DNA of 64,000 bases, taken from contig MU863879.1 in NCBI GenBank assembly GCA_033296885.1, forward strand, positions 310,001 through 374,000, written 5' to 3'. Position numbers and translations under genes: made by a program. Source of the stretch: Triangularia verruculosa. Lineage: Eukaryota; Ascomycota; Sordariomycetes; Sordariales; Podosporaceae. The number at the start of each line of letters is the position of its first letter. Position 1 is the stretch's first letter. This document shows positions 1-11,719 of the stretch, piece by piece. The notes beneath the pieces were generated by a model that saw only the letters and a list, made by a program, of their open reading frames with translations, was not told where the DNA came from and made no database searches.

Positions 1-887
1 CGCTTGAAGTAGGCGTCGATCAAAGTCTGCCCCTTCCAGGACCATGGGATGCGTTGGGGGTCCTTTTGTGTGGTGGGCTTTTGGCGGATGGCCGGGTAGT
101 TGTGCGACATTTCGACTCCGTTCAATGGAGTTGCGAGGGAGTTTCGGAGGCCGGGTTGGACCTTGAGCATGACCATGAGGGCGGCCTTGATGGAGGAGGC
201 ACCGAGATAGGATGTTTGGCGGTCTACCGAGAGGGAAAGGGCGTTGATATCGTCGGCTTCGGCTGGGATTGGGTCTCTCCCTCTTCGCTCCTCGTCCCAT
301 TCTGTGTCTCTAGATGGCATCTGCTCAAGCAGGTTTTCTGACTTTGGCATCATTGGTGAGTCCAAGTCTGACATGGGACTGGTGTTTAATGGCGGCGATG
401 GTAATCCGCCGACTGTGGTATCTATTGTTGGCCTCTCAAGGAGGCTGAGTAGCTCCTGTCTGGAAAGGGGCAGAAGAGACTGCACATCTTGTGTTGGGTA
501 TAACCGCTTCAAGATTGACCGGCATTCTTCGAGGGATTGTGATAGAGCTTCGAGTGTCTTGCGTGATGGGATCACTCTCTGTCTGTGCTTGTCGTAGAAA
601 CACCTCTTGGGAGCCCGGCTGGAGAGGCATTGACCACATGGTTGTTGGCCATCGCAGCGGCTGGGCAGAGTTGGTCAGATATATCCTCCTGCCCAGGGGT
701 CTGGTCTGACTTACATCTTTCGTCTCTTGCACTCGGCACAAGCATGTGGTGTTGTTATCCTCTTGGCTGTACCTGTGGAGCTGGTCTTTGTGCTATCTTG
801 AGAGTCTGTTGACTGCTTCCGTGGGGTGACGCCTTGGAAGGTGTGGAACATGCCACCCTGGGTGGGAACTGGAATCGACGGAGCCAT
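1..887 (-). CDS. Zn2Cys6 transcription factor, 5' part (runs off left edge)
   Basis: This encodes the N-terminal part of a fungal binuclear-cluster transcription factor. The chosen ATG at 887 opens a 173-nt first exon. A 54-nt intron (714-661, GTAAGT donor, CAG acceptor) interrupts the zinc cluster. Splicing joins HACAECKRRK to IRCDGQQPCGQC and gives CX2CX6CX5CX2CX8C, a complete six-cysteine DNA-binding motif at about residues 50-80. After it come a basic linker and a segment likely to be a short coiled coil. The start of the middle homology region follows (DDINALSLS, SYLGASSIKAAL). An in-frame TTG lies further upstream, but the ATG is preferred. The protein continues past position 1, so the regulatory domain is missing here. 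The target genes and subfamily are not recognisable to me. Confidence 0.82.
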
Positions 888-3800
888 GTTGGGAAATCTG
901 GAGATGTGAAGTGTGGAAGGTGGGCTCTGGGGGACAGATGACCCAGACGGCCACAAGGTATTTATGAGTACGACAGGTTGGCGATGCCGGGGACGCCGCC
1001 GGGTGCCGGATACAAGCGAGAAGCTGGGGTAAGTGGCAATGGCAAAGATGGAAAGTAACCACGAGCTGGGGTAGAAGCGCTCAATGGTAGCCAGTTGGAT
1101 AAAGATAGATGTGGGTAATGACGAAGAGAGGCGAGAACATGGGGAGCAGACGCAGACCTATATATCTCCATGGCATGCAGTTGGAGTTGCTACCGAACAT
1201 TGTGGGGGAGCAGAGATTTGGACCATGCCCCGGCTTTCGAGGCCGCCTTGGACCCATGGTGTGGAGAAGCTCGTTCGACGTTGCAACGTCCTGTCAATTT
1301 GGGCCAAGAGCTCTGGGGACGTCTTCCCTAGCGTAGCGGGCGCTTGTGCAGGACGACGGGCACTGTACATTGCTATGGGGCCCCAGGTATAGCTTGCCGA
1401 GTAAGGTTGAGATAGAGTGGGCTCCGTTAGAGGTAGGAAGTGAGCAAGGAGCATGTCGAAATGGAAGACACTGCTGCTCAATGCCGTGTCAAGCCACGAG
1501 GACAACAGCATGGCCAGGGGTGACGAGGCTGCTTAGCCAGGCACAAGCTGGGACCCATCACCAATCAGGCATGGCCGAGCCGCAGTACCTGAACGGCCAT
1601 ATTAACATTATGCCCAACATAAGTCACGCCAGCCAGCCAGTCCAAGAAAATGTACCTGCGGAGGGCAACGACGGTCCTGTTGGAGAGCATGTAGGTCCGT
1701 CTGGGGAGAATCTGGGGCAGAGTCTGGGGAGCATTAGCTCAGAGCCAATACCAGCAAGCCTCTCTGCTGGTAGTAGTGGTGTCGTTTCACGCTGGGACTG
1801 GGGTGCATGAGTTGTAACTGTGTACTGCTGCACGTCAACCATGAATGGTTATTGCTGCACGTGGGTTTTCCATCTTTTTCGTCGTACAGCGGCATGCCAT
1901 CGAGGCACGGCAGCCGTCTTTCCTGATGATGTTGCACCCCCCCAGTCCGGCACCCTGTGGCATTTGGTGCCGATGCCAGACAAGTTGAACAACAGAGCGC
2001 GAGATGATTGCCTGCAGAAGCTGTGCAGCGTCACAAGGTGTTGAGCATTTTCCCCCACCAAGGTGTCGGAAAGCGTGATTCTGCCGTGTTCCTGGGAAAC
2101 TACTGTGTAGTATAACAGGAGCGAAATGAGAGGACTACTAGTATGATCGGGATGGCCGCCACTGGGCAGGGACAAAAAAACACTCGCCCCATGGTTGTTA
2201 TGACCACCCCTCACGAACTAGGGGCGTGGGCCAACTAGGAGGAGCTAGGGATTTGGAGAACTTGATCCGTAGCAAGAGAAAAAAAAAGTGAAGTTGGAGG
2301 AGGGTTGGAAAGAGGGACCGTCGGCCCCAGGCATTCCCCTTTCTCCTACGTCCACGACCAGTCTGTGCCCTGAACAACGGCGCCGTTGCTTTGGTGGGGA
2401 TGTGCCAAGTCTCGAACAGCTGATTGGCCTTCGGCCGTCCACAACGGCCGATGCCCAGGGATCTGCCCGCTTCTCTTCTCCGATCAGGGCAGACAGGGGT
2501 CAAAAAGACTTGTGGATCATCTGGATGGAGGGGGAAGAGGTCCTCCACAGGTTCGACCCAGCTCTCGTGCTTTGCTGGATCTGGGGAAGACGAAACGGAG
2601 TTGACGGACGCATTATCGTGCGGCTGTTGCTCTTTTTCGTGTGTAGGTAGTAGATGGGCTTCGGAATCGGATACTCGCAGATAGCCTCTGGAAGTCTGGC
2701 AGTCTGGCCCGTCTTTGCCAGGTGGGAAATGCGGTGCATGCGACAGTAGCAAATTTCATCGCCTATGAGGACCCTTCCCGATAGCACCTGAACCAAGTAT
2801 TGAGCTTGGGGTGAGTATGGAAGAGAACTTGTTGTTAGCAAAGCGGATCCACCTGGAGCGGCGACACGAAGACGACGGCGCCTCTCGCTTCTGAAAGCTG
2901 AGGAGAAAGAATAGCGGTAAATAGATAACCTGTGGCGATTTCCTAGCCGGTGGTCAAGGCACATGACTGCGAGGCTTAATATCCAGACGGTGTTGGCTGC
3001 CATGTTGGGAAGAAACCAGCCGAACGCAGTCAGCATGCGTGCATGTGGTCTGTGAAAGCCCACTCTCGCCATTGCTCAGCTCCCTCACCGCGCGGTACCG
3101 GAAATGATCCTATCGACGGACCAGTCGTACGGGCTGAGAGCGTCAATGGCTGGCGAACGGAGCATTCGTCTATGAGCTTGCCCCGCCGGTCCTCAAAACT
3201 GTGAGAACGTGTATATGGGGTCCACTGGAGCCGCTGCAGCAGCACCTCCTGCGTAACAGCAGAGGCGTTTAGGTGGCGCTGACAAGTACCTTGGTACGGC
3301 AGGGCAGGGCGGATATTCTGCTGAAGAAAGGGTACCCCTCATACAGACACAAGGTACCATTCTTAGCGCTGTCTTGTTCCCGTCGCGGTAGCCGTCTTCC
3401 TTGTGGACCTTTCTTGGCCGTTTCGCCGCAGCCGCTTGCTCCCGCGATTTCGCCTGTGACGAGGACCTCGTCAATGGCTCTTGTGTTGGTAATTGCGGCG
3501 GGCTCGAGATATCTTCATCTCAACATTTCTGGTCAACCCTGGCAGATAGCTCGTGCTCCAAGAGGTCCTTGCACGGTCTCTGTCGCATTGGGCAGCTTGC
3601 CCTGTCTCTAATTACCGGCTGTGCCGCGGCCGAGCAGCCGGAATCGACGGGGTCGGAAAGGTTAGCGACGACCCTTGTCCTACACCATGATGCTATGCCA
3701 GGGCAAAACGCCCATAACACCCTGCGGTATGCCATAGCGGGAGGATGGTTAGCGTAACCACTAGCTCCAGCTCAGGGCATCACCACCTAAGACTTGACAC

Positions 3801-6800
3801 TTCATTGCGGCGGGTTAGGTAAAGGTTGGTTGGGAACTGGGCATCCGTGCTCTTCATGCGGAATCAAAAGGCCGTCTTCTAGAATAGCATGACGAAGCCT
3901 TACCTGTAGGTTCAGCTGCTAAGCAGGAACAACCTAAGATGGAGGTCAGTCGAACGGCCTCTCCGAAATGCCGTGACATGCTGCTGTCTTGATGCTCTGC
4001 TGTGCTGGTGAGCGCAACCGAGATGTCGTGCATGACAATGTCTTGCAAAGTGACGCGTGAATATGTGAAGGGTGAGCTGTCGGATTTCCGGCTTGACGGC
4101 TTGTTCCTCCTGAGCCCAAGACGATCTCCCAGAGTGAAACCCTGTGGCACCCTTAGACGGTGAATTCCACGTGCGCGTCTCCGTTTGTGTGCAGTACATA
4201 GTCAACGGTGACCCACCGTTCGCAAGATCCTTGTTCGCCCTCACACCCTCAAGGCGCTGTCGTCGAGTGTGTCGTCGGTGATTCTGCAGCGTGAGATCTG
4301 GGTCAAACAGCCGCCAAGGCGCCGAAGCTCGGCAGCCAACGTTATTTCCCCACACTCTTCTCAGCCAATCAGAGGTACAGCACCGCCTGGAATATCGGCA
4401 AGCCAGCCTAGTGTCGTCGGCTGCGTCTTCTTTTCGTCTTTCCTGTTTGAGAGCCATGTGCGCCTGTGCATTGCCCATTCAGTCAGGTCCAGCCGTCGAT
4501 CTCCTCAGCCGATGCACCGAGTATTTGTTGGACTCTATTCCTGGCATCAAACATATTGGCCTAACGTGGTCGTTCTCTGCGGTTGCAGCCGTATAGATTT
4601 GGTGCCACAACGACGTCGACAGAGACCTGTCAATGGCCGTGTGGTTGTCAGTGGATGTCACCGCATCGGGGGGTGACAGTGTGGCTTGCTCGGCCGGAAT
4701 AGCCTCATCGAACCTGTCCACATGGCGTACCACGCCAACCCAGATGTGGCTTAACTCGCCGGTTCGGCACCCACACCCCCAGCCTCGGGCAGTCTGGCTT
4801 CCCCACAAACATCCACTTGTGCGAAAAAGCAAATCAGCACAACCAAACATCGCCAGCATCGGGTTCACGTCATATTAGCTGCCAGTCTCGACGACACGAC
4901 TCTAGTGGTATTTTACCCTGCTCTTAACGCCCGAGATAGCACTCGCACAGACATCTCACACCTACTTTTTTTCCACACGAACGCGTCCAGAAGCCGTACG
5001 CCCGCCCAACTTGCCAGGTTCACCCTGCCTCGTTCAAGCTTGCAGGAGCCGGCTCATCCAGTGTTGGTCAGACCACAGAGAAGGCAGGAGGAAAAGGAGC
5101 AGGAATGCAGCTTTTCATCAACGTTCGCCGTCCCAGTGGACAGCGCAGAGCTGTCGATATTAACTCGGCCGTTCTGAATTAATTTGCCCACATGTCCCCT
5201 ATGCCATTATTATCCCAATCCCATCTCTAACCGTCAGTGACCGACGGGGAGTCTGGATTTCCCTTCTCGGATCCCGTGTCCATGCCCTCGTTCTATTTTG
5301 CTGCCCACCCTCTTCTCTGGCCTGATGGAGGGGTCTCCCACAACCGAGGTGTAGTCACCGCATTGATCATCGTGACGAGCTGTCGCGACGATAGTGATGA
5401 GGCTCGTAGCAGCAGATGCCCGGCTGCAGTCGGCATCAAATGCTAAGTTGCGGTCAGTCATGGCATGGGGTGGGCATGCTCGGCATGACGCCTGACACGA
5501 CGACGGGTGGGCGGATTGTTATCGCCGCGGAGCCGGACACTTGTCTCTGGGCACGCGATGGTGGCATTTGTTGTGGCCCGCTGCCTGCCAACACATCCCC
5601 CAGTAGCAAAGGATATGGACCTGAATTCGCAGGGGACAAGCAACAACAGGTTCAAAACACACGGACCGAACCTATCGCATTTACTCCTGTCACCGGCCGG
5701 GAGAACATGTTTGGAAATTCCAGGACAGTTCTATCTTTCCCGTCCTGGCCCTGTCCTAGTTGCCCGATTCCGTGCCTGTATCACCTAAACATCACGGTCT
5801 CCTACGCATTTCGCTATCCCCAGTTTATCTGCATGACATGCCGCCAAACAAGCTGTTTGGCCGATCCGGAATATATGCCTCTACTAGAACCAGGAGTCGT
5901 CCCATCGTACGCGTACGCTTACAAGATGAAGAGCTGTCAGTGGCCACATTCGGACCATACATCTCCACCTTTAACCCCTACCGTCATCTTACTCTTATCT
6001 CTGTCTGAAGTTTATTTTTTTCTTGCTGGTATTTTCTTGTTCTTTTCGTATATCCCGCAATCTCTGACAACTTACATCTCGCGTCTCACAAGCGAGTCTG
6101 CCGCATACCGCCACACCTCTACTTCATGCTCCATCTGTCAAACTTGACGTGGGCGCCAAGCGCAACTCCAGGACAGGGACAGCTCTCGATATGCAGCTAA
6201 GGTGGTGAGTTACACCTTTCCCATCGGCCTCCTCACGCCAGACTTCCGGATGGCCCTCGGGGTAACCGCTACAACGGTCCGCAAGATGACAGGGTTGGCA
6301 ATGTGGACACAGCCATAGGTAGCACACCGGGATTGTAGCTTCGATGCCGCCCACCATCCCCAGATTTTACTCCCATTCTCAGGCTGCACAGCATGAAACC
6401 GAGATCACTTGGTTTCTGTGGCTTGCAGAGCCACCATTCTGCTCTTCCTAGGTGCTTCCATCAATTCCCTCACCTCCAAACTCGGAAATTTCAGGACCAG
6501 CACCTCGTCGTCGTGCAAGCTAGGACGTCTCGCAACCTCACTCTCCAACCACCGGCCAGCATAATGACCGGAAACACGGCTTCAGGTTCCACACTCTCCA
6601 TAGCCCTTCAAAGATACCCTGCCTTGAGGAAACACAGAAACACCAGAGGACACGATATTCTTCACCAACATGACTCGACATCTGGTTCAGACGGGGCAGC
6701 GCCAGAGGCATCGCCTCAGGTCCTACATGCTGAAGTCCACCCGAAAATTTTCGTTTAGGACCACTTTCTCGCTACAGCAGGTTGGACTAGACGCTAAACA

Positions 6801-7893
6801 TGCACGTGCGGGCATACATACAGACAACATCAACAAACGAGGCCACCAGACATGGCTGGCGCATGCTTACATACGCACGACGCTAGCTCTGGTTTCCCTC
6901 TTTCCAACCAAAAGTCGAAAAGAAAGGGTGCCACCCAGGCCCTGCGGTCCGAAAAGAAATAAGTGGATGCAAAATGGCTGAAATCTTGGTCGCAACGGTC
7001 TTTGGGCTTGCTGCAGCCAGTGAACTGCATAGACCATACATGTGCCAATGACATGTCATGGTAGGCTACCATGCATTAGTACTTCTTCCAGGTCTCTCTT
7101 TTAGATTCCTCTCTTCTTCTCACCCCTAAGCCAAGCGACATGTAGCCGATCGGGTTTTGTCCTACCGGGGCTGTATATAGAGGAGATGGAAGCGAAGACG
7201 CAGTGTGCCCTGCGCAAACCGGGTGACCTGATTTGGTTTACCAGGTCTGCAAGTGTTTGCGATGAGAAATTGGGAAGGCTGAGGAAGATAAACTGAAAAT
7301 GGATTGGTTCGATTTGGCTGGAGTGGTATTCAACAAGCCACCACGCCAGATTCGACGACAGCGCTGTCCCCATAATAAAAAGACGGCTTAGAATACGACG
7401 CCAGCAACAGAAAAAGTCTGCCAGACCAGCGCCAAAAGCGGTGGCTCTAGGTCTCCAAACCCACAGTTTTGTTCTTTTGGGGAAGGGGAGCTGGCCAAAA
7501 GCAGACAAACGGCGATGGTTTCGTCTGTCTGCTTGTTGCTTTGCATCTCTTACCTACATGCATATCTAGCAGAGATGCCAAACGAGACATTGACATCAAC
7601 ATTGACAGCTACATGAACATCGCAGCGTAGCTGTCACCACAAGAATACAGACATCATCCTCGTCAACGTCCCCCTTCAAGAGGCCCCCGTTTGAGAAAAT
7701 CGTCATACCCCAACATCCCCAATCTCCACCACCACAACATCAATCCCCTTTTTTTTTTCTCTCTTTCTCCAACAAAAAATCCCACTCCCCCCAAAAAAAA
7801 CACCCAAAAGAGGAATAGATTCAATGAAAAGAAAAGAAAAAGCTACCTGGGTACAAACAATGTTTCATCTCTTCTTAGCGTAAAAAGTCGCGC

Positions 7894-7895
<2 letters not shown>

Positions 7896-7925
<30 letters not shown>

Positions 7926-8019
7926 ATAAAGCAGCTATCCATCCCATCCCATACCCTTCCTGGCCTGAATTTTGCATAAAACCGCAAAAAAGGTTACACA
8001 CACACACACACACACACAC
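7896..8019. repeat. Facing (GT)n and (AC)n microsatellites
   Basis: A 29-nt GT run (7896-7924) is followed 71 nt later by a 24-nt AC run (7996-8019). The two runs are complementary and could fold into a stem of about 24 bp. A CG-rich step (CGCGCG) adjoins the GT run, so this alternating purine-pyrimidine tract could also adopt Z-DNA. Confidence 0.9.
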
Positions 8020-8511
8020 CTAGCAAGCCAAGCGGGTTTATTCCACCGGATCTGCTACCCTTCAATGCCGAAACTAACAACCTCCAATGACACACAAACA
8101 TGGGACCCCGTCGTCATTGTTCATTCTTCTTTTTTTTCGATATCAGCCTGATGAATGAATGAACGAGCAACGAAAAAAAAAAATGAACATTGGGATACTA
8201 CGTACTACGTGGGTGATGATGAACCCGAAAAGGTGACGGGCACCTACGTACCTGCTGCGTTGAAATGCCATGCCATCATTTTGCAAACAGTGAACGGGAG
8301 TGTCCAAACAACATGTCCGTTCAAAAAAAAAAAACTGCTTATCACCTATCTCTTCCTTTTTCCCTTATCTCACTTCTTCCAAGGCATCAAAAGCAAGCAA
8401 AAAGTTTTCTTGGCCAAAACAGATGGGTCCTTTTGCCTGTGACGTTTTTTTCTCGCTTCTCTTCTCTTCTGTCTCTACATTCTACAGCACTCTATAATGA
8501 CCTCACAGCCA

Positions 8512-8606
8512 CCCCCCCCCCCTCCCCCCCCAAGGCCTGCCATATATTTTCCCTCTCTCCTGATTATGATGATGATGATCCCGTCTTCCCTTCCCTTCCC
8601 TTCCCT
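8512..8606. repeat. Homopyrimidine low-complexity tracts
   Basis: A poly-C tract broken by one T (8512-8531) is followed by a GAT trinucleotide run (about 8565-8580) and TTCCC repeats (about 8585-8606). No coding function is visible; these are slippage-prone tracts downstream of ULA1. Confidence 0.85.
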
Positions 8607-9012
8607 CGATTTCTATTCTCAGATACTGTCATTCCAGGAAAGGGTGCTTCTCCCCCAGAAAATATCCAGCCCTGAGCTCACACCCCAAGCGGGAAGGGAG
8701 CAAAAGACCAAAAAGATCCAAACCATTCCCATCTCGTCACCTGAGAAAACACCCCTCTCCCTCAGCGGTGGCGAGTCCAGGCTCAAGGGCGGTTACCTAG
8801 CACCCCCCTGAAGGGTGGTCCTCCTGTTGTTCCCCCGGCCGCAACGCCGGCGCTTCCCTCTGCTTTCCCTCATCTGCAAGTTCCAGATCGCTTCCCCTTC
8901 TCTTTCTCCTCTTGACCTCCACCACCACCACCACTTTCTCTTCCTCTATCATTGTCTCCTCAGTAACCTGTTGATGCTCTATACGCATATTCCGCCCTCC
9001 CTCGCCCGTACC

Positions 9013-11127
9013 CTATAAGCGAAGGATCTGGCACCGGCTATTGATGCCGTCAAATACGCAAGTATTATCAATAGGTATGTACTGCTTCGTTATGATCTTG
9101 ATCGTCTCCTGCGCGACCATGCCCCCCGTCAGCGCGGCAACATTGTGCAGCTCGCCCCCCTCGGCGCGAGCCACCTCCTCCATCGCCTGACGAACCCTCT
9201 CGTTCTCGTCTGACCCCGGTACCATCTTGGCCACCCTCGCCAGGATCTCCTCCCTGCTCGGCCAGTCCTCGACGTGGGCTGTTGCCTGCATGGCGAGGTA
9301 GATGGGCAGAAGCGAGAGTGGCTGGAGCGTCATCTCGGCGTTCTCGTCGTTGGCAAACTCTTGGGCTGTATTGTGGGGAGTGGCGAAAATGGCACTCTGT
9401 GGTCAGCCCCTTGCTTTTCTTTCTTTCGTTTCTTTCTTCGTTCAATCTTTCTCCGTCACCTGTAACCCCCTCCTCATATGACACTTGTCGGATAGCTCCT
9501 CCCTTTCACGCGCCCAATGGACGTCTGGAGTGGCCAAAACAAGAGAGGGGTTTGTCGCGTCGACGACCATGGATGGGGATGGGGCTGTTGTGGGACTCAC
9601 CTGCTGCTTCTCTCAAGCGATCTGCCCTGCTGATCGTCCCTGTCGTTGTGTTGATGAGCTTCACGAAGGCTGCGTTCTTGCAGAAGAGTTCCACTTCTGC
9701 AGGATCGATGTTCTGGCCACCCGGCGTGGCTTGGACAGTCTCGAGGATCTCTGCAGCATCCTTGCGAGCCCTTGCCTTGTAGATGTTCTGGAGCTGAATG
9801 TACACCTTGGACTGCGCCTTCATGTCAGGAACTTTGCCCGGGAGGGGTAGGCACTTGTGCTTCTCGTAAAAGGCCTTGACGGCGTCTGCGATCAGCCAGA
9901 AGCCAGACCTTTGCTCCGCCTGTTACTCTCTTGTTAGCACCTGACCCTTTCGCTAAAAAGGGGTAGGGTAGTCGTCGGCGACACCATCATGAAAAGAGGG
10001 GTAACCGTCTCTAACCATGATTGGCACTTACTGGGTGTGTGTGTTCGTATTCGAAGATCCCCTTCAACCCTGACGGTAGTGATGGCACCACAAGGGTCTT
10101 GAGCACGGCAGCAGCCGCTTCATCAAAGTTCTCTTCGCCACCCTCGGCGTTCTTGGTCCTCGCCGAACTCTGAACTATCCGACGAAATTCGGTCTTCTCC
10201 TTGTAAGTTGAGGGGTGACTACCACCATGCTCCGCTTTCCACTTCTCAAGATAGTGGAGTAATATCACGACGTAAGGCAGGTGACCATGCTCAAAGTCGG
10301 AAAGGTTGTCAATATCTTTAGTAAGCTCCTCGGCGAAGGCAACCAACTCGGGCCATGGCGTGAGGAGACGAAGATCTGTGGTGGCCGTCTCGTCTGGGTG
10401 GGTGTCCACGATCGGGAAGGCTCCTGGAAGATGGATACGGAAATAGGAGTAGAACCCAGCGGAGTGTATCGCCACGAGCGGGGTCTGGTGTTGTTGCCCG
10501 TATGACTCCAAAAGCGAGATGTTCTCTGGTGTAATCGGGTGTGTATACATGATAGTGGTGAAGACGGGGGAGTGTGTGAGGAGGGACTTTAGGGTCTTGA
10601 CGTTCTACATTCACCACCATGATGTGAGTATAACTATGTGATGAGAGTTCACACCACGGGGTTGACGGAGCTGATATTGACTGAGAACCAGGGATGAACC
10701 ACCCACCTCGTTTGGATACGCGTCACCCTGCACCTCTGGGTTCAACTCCAACAGATGTCCTGTGAGACTCTCTGCTCTGGATCTCCCCAGACTGTCCTCA
10801 TCCAGAAAGAAGTTGATACCCAGATCTGCTTCTTCCACCTTGGCCTCATCGTAGATGGCGAATCGGCCAATACCTAGGGTACAAACGTCAATTTTAGACG
10901 CATGTCCTCTGGGAAAGGGGCGACGAGACGGTACCTGGCAACACCAAATTCTTCAGAGTTTCAACGCCCACTGTCCCAGACCCAGAGTTTACCAGCAAGA
11001 TATTGGCTGACTCGAGGGCAGCTTGACCGCTAGCAGCCCATAAGCGAAGCTGACGATCATATTTCCGTTCCTTTTCTGAGGGCCTATGCAGGATTGGTGG
11101 TGTCTGGCTCATTACGATTTCTGTCAT
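9013..11127 (-). CDS. ula1: NEDD8-activating enzyme E1 regulatory subunit (ULA1/APP-BP1-like)
   Basis: This is the regulatory half of the heterodimeric E1 that, with UBA3, adenylates NEDD8/Rub1 for cullin neddylation. Five exons: 11127-10935, 10873-10707, 10604-10032, 9919-9601 and 9365-9013, giving 534 aa, the usual family length. The N-terminus shows the E1 signature KYDRQLRLWAASGQ and the nucleotide-fold segment NILLVNSGSGTVGVETLKN. The downstream exons keep the family pattern, including the C-terminal GGMVAQETIKIIT helix before the end. All introns have GT-AG ends. For the last intron I chose the acceptor at 9366 because only it restores frame and joins REAA to AQEFANDENAE. A second ATG five codons in (11112) is an alternative start. 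The gene is divergent from HEI10. Confidence 0.93.
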
Positions 11128-11719
11128 GTTTGTTGGGCCGCGTCGGGGACGTCGCACAGGTCAATGTTTGCTGCTGTCGTCGGCCGTGGAGTCCAGAGCT
11201 CTGCTCAGTAAGCTTCAGTGAGTGGATGAGAGTGAGATGCCTGAGCGACAGACACAGCCACAAGGCGGGGAGGTGGAGTTGACGTGCCAAGATCCTGGCA
11301 GCTAGGGAGTTTGGTGGAGAGCCAACGGGTCGGTCCGTGCTTCAGTGATCCTTGGCGTGGCTTTTCGTGGCTGGCAGCAAACCCTAACCCAGTTGTCGAG
11401 ATCAGCCTCACTTGGCCAGCGGGAGAGCTGAGGTGATGATGAGGGTGAGGATAGGATTTTGAAGAATCTGCTTTGACGCTGGAGTAAGCAATACAAAGAG
11501 AATTCACTTGCTCCAACGAAGACTTTTCTGGAAATCTTTGAGCTTCTTAGACATGCTCCAGGCATCCGATTCCACTTCACCTCTGGGCTTGGAAGGAGCG
11601 AGGATGGCAGCTATGTTTCCCACCTGCCCATCGAGACTCTTCCATCTCAGATTCGACCACGCACAAAATTGGTAATTTCCTTTGGCAAGATTGCCCAAGG
11701 CTGTTACAACAAGCTCAAA
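11128..11719. promoter_or_regulatory. Shared ULA1/HEI10 divergent promoter
   Basis: This 592-bp spacer separates the two divergently transcribed start codons and must hold both 5' leaders and promoters. No coding segment is supportable. No TATA box stands out. Confidence 0.6.

Larger units (their letters stand above)
888..9012. other. 8.1-kb region without a supportable gene
   Basis: Open frames in this stretch (the longest about 243 codons at 5416-6147) show no recognisable motif, no consistent splicing and overlap on both strands, so I call none of them. The left part would be the promoter and possibly a long 5' leader of the zinc-cluster gene. The right part (about 7.7-9.0 kb), downstream of ULA1, is pyrimidine-rich with microsatellites. 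Fungal developmental regulators often have long upstream regions, but nothing in this sequence proves that role. An untranslated RNA or a fast-evolving gene could be missed. Confidence 0.6.

Noticed and set aside
2198..3072. Overlapping minus-strand frames of about 185-190 codons
   Set aside because: They overlap each other and plus-strand frames, lack motifs and have no convincing splice structure.
3912..4478. 188-codon minus-strand frame
   Set aside because: Arg/Cys-rich composition typical of antisense or non-coding GC-rich sequence; no homology pattern.
5416..6147. 243-codon open frame with a hydrophobic C-terminal stretch
   Set aside because: No recognisable motif, odd composition and overlapping frames on both strands in a region with no other coding signal; treated as chance.
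9384..9385. Alternative acceptor CCACAG before ULA1 exon 5
   Set aside because: It gives the wrong phase for the conserved C-terminus; the acceptor at 9366 restores frame and the AQEFANDENAE segment.
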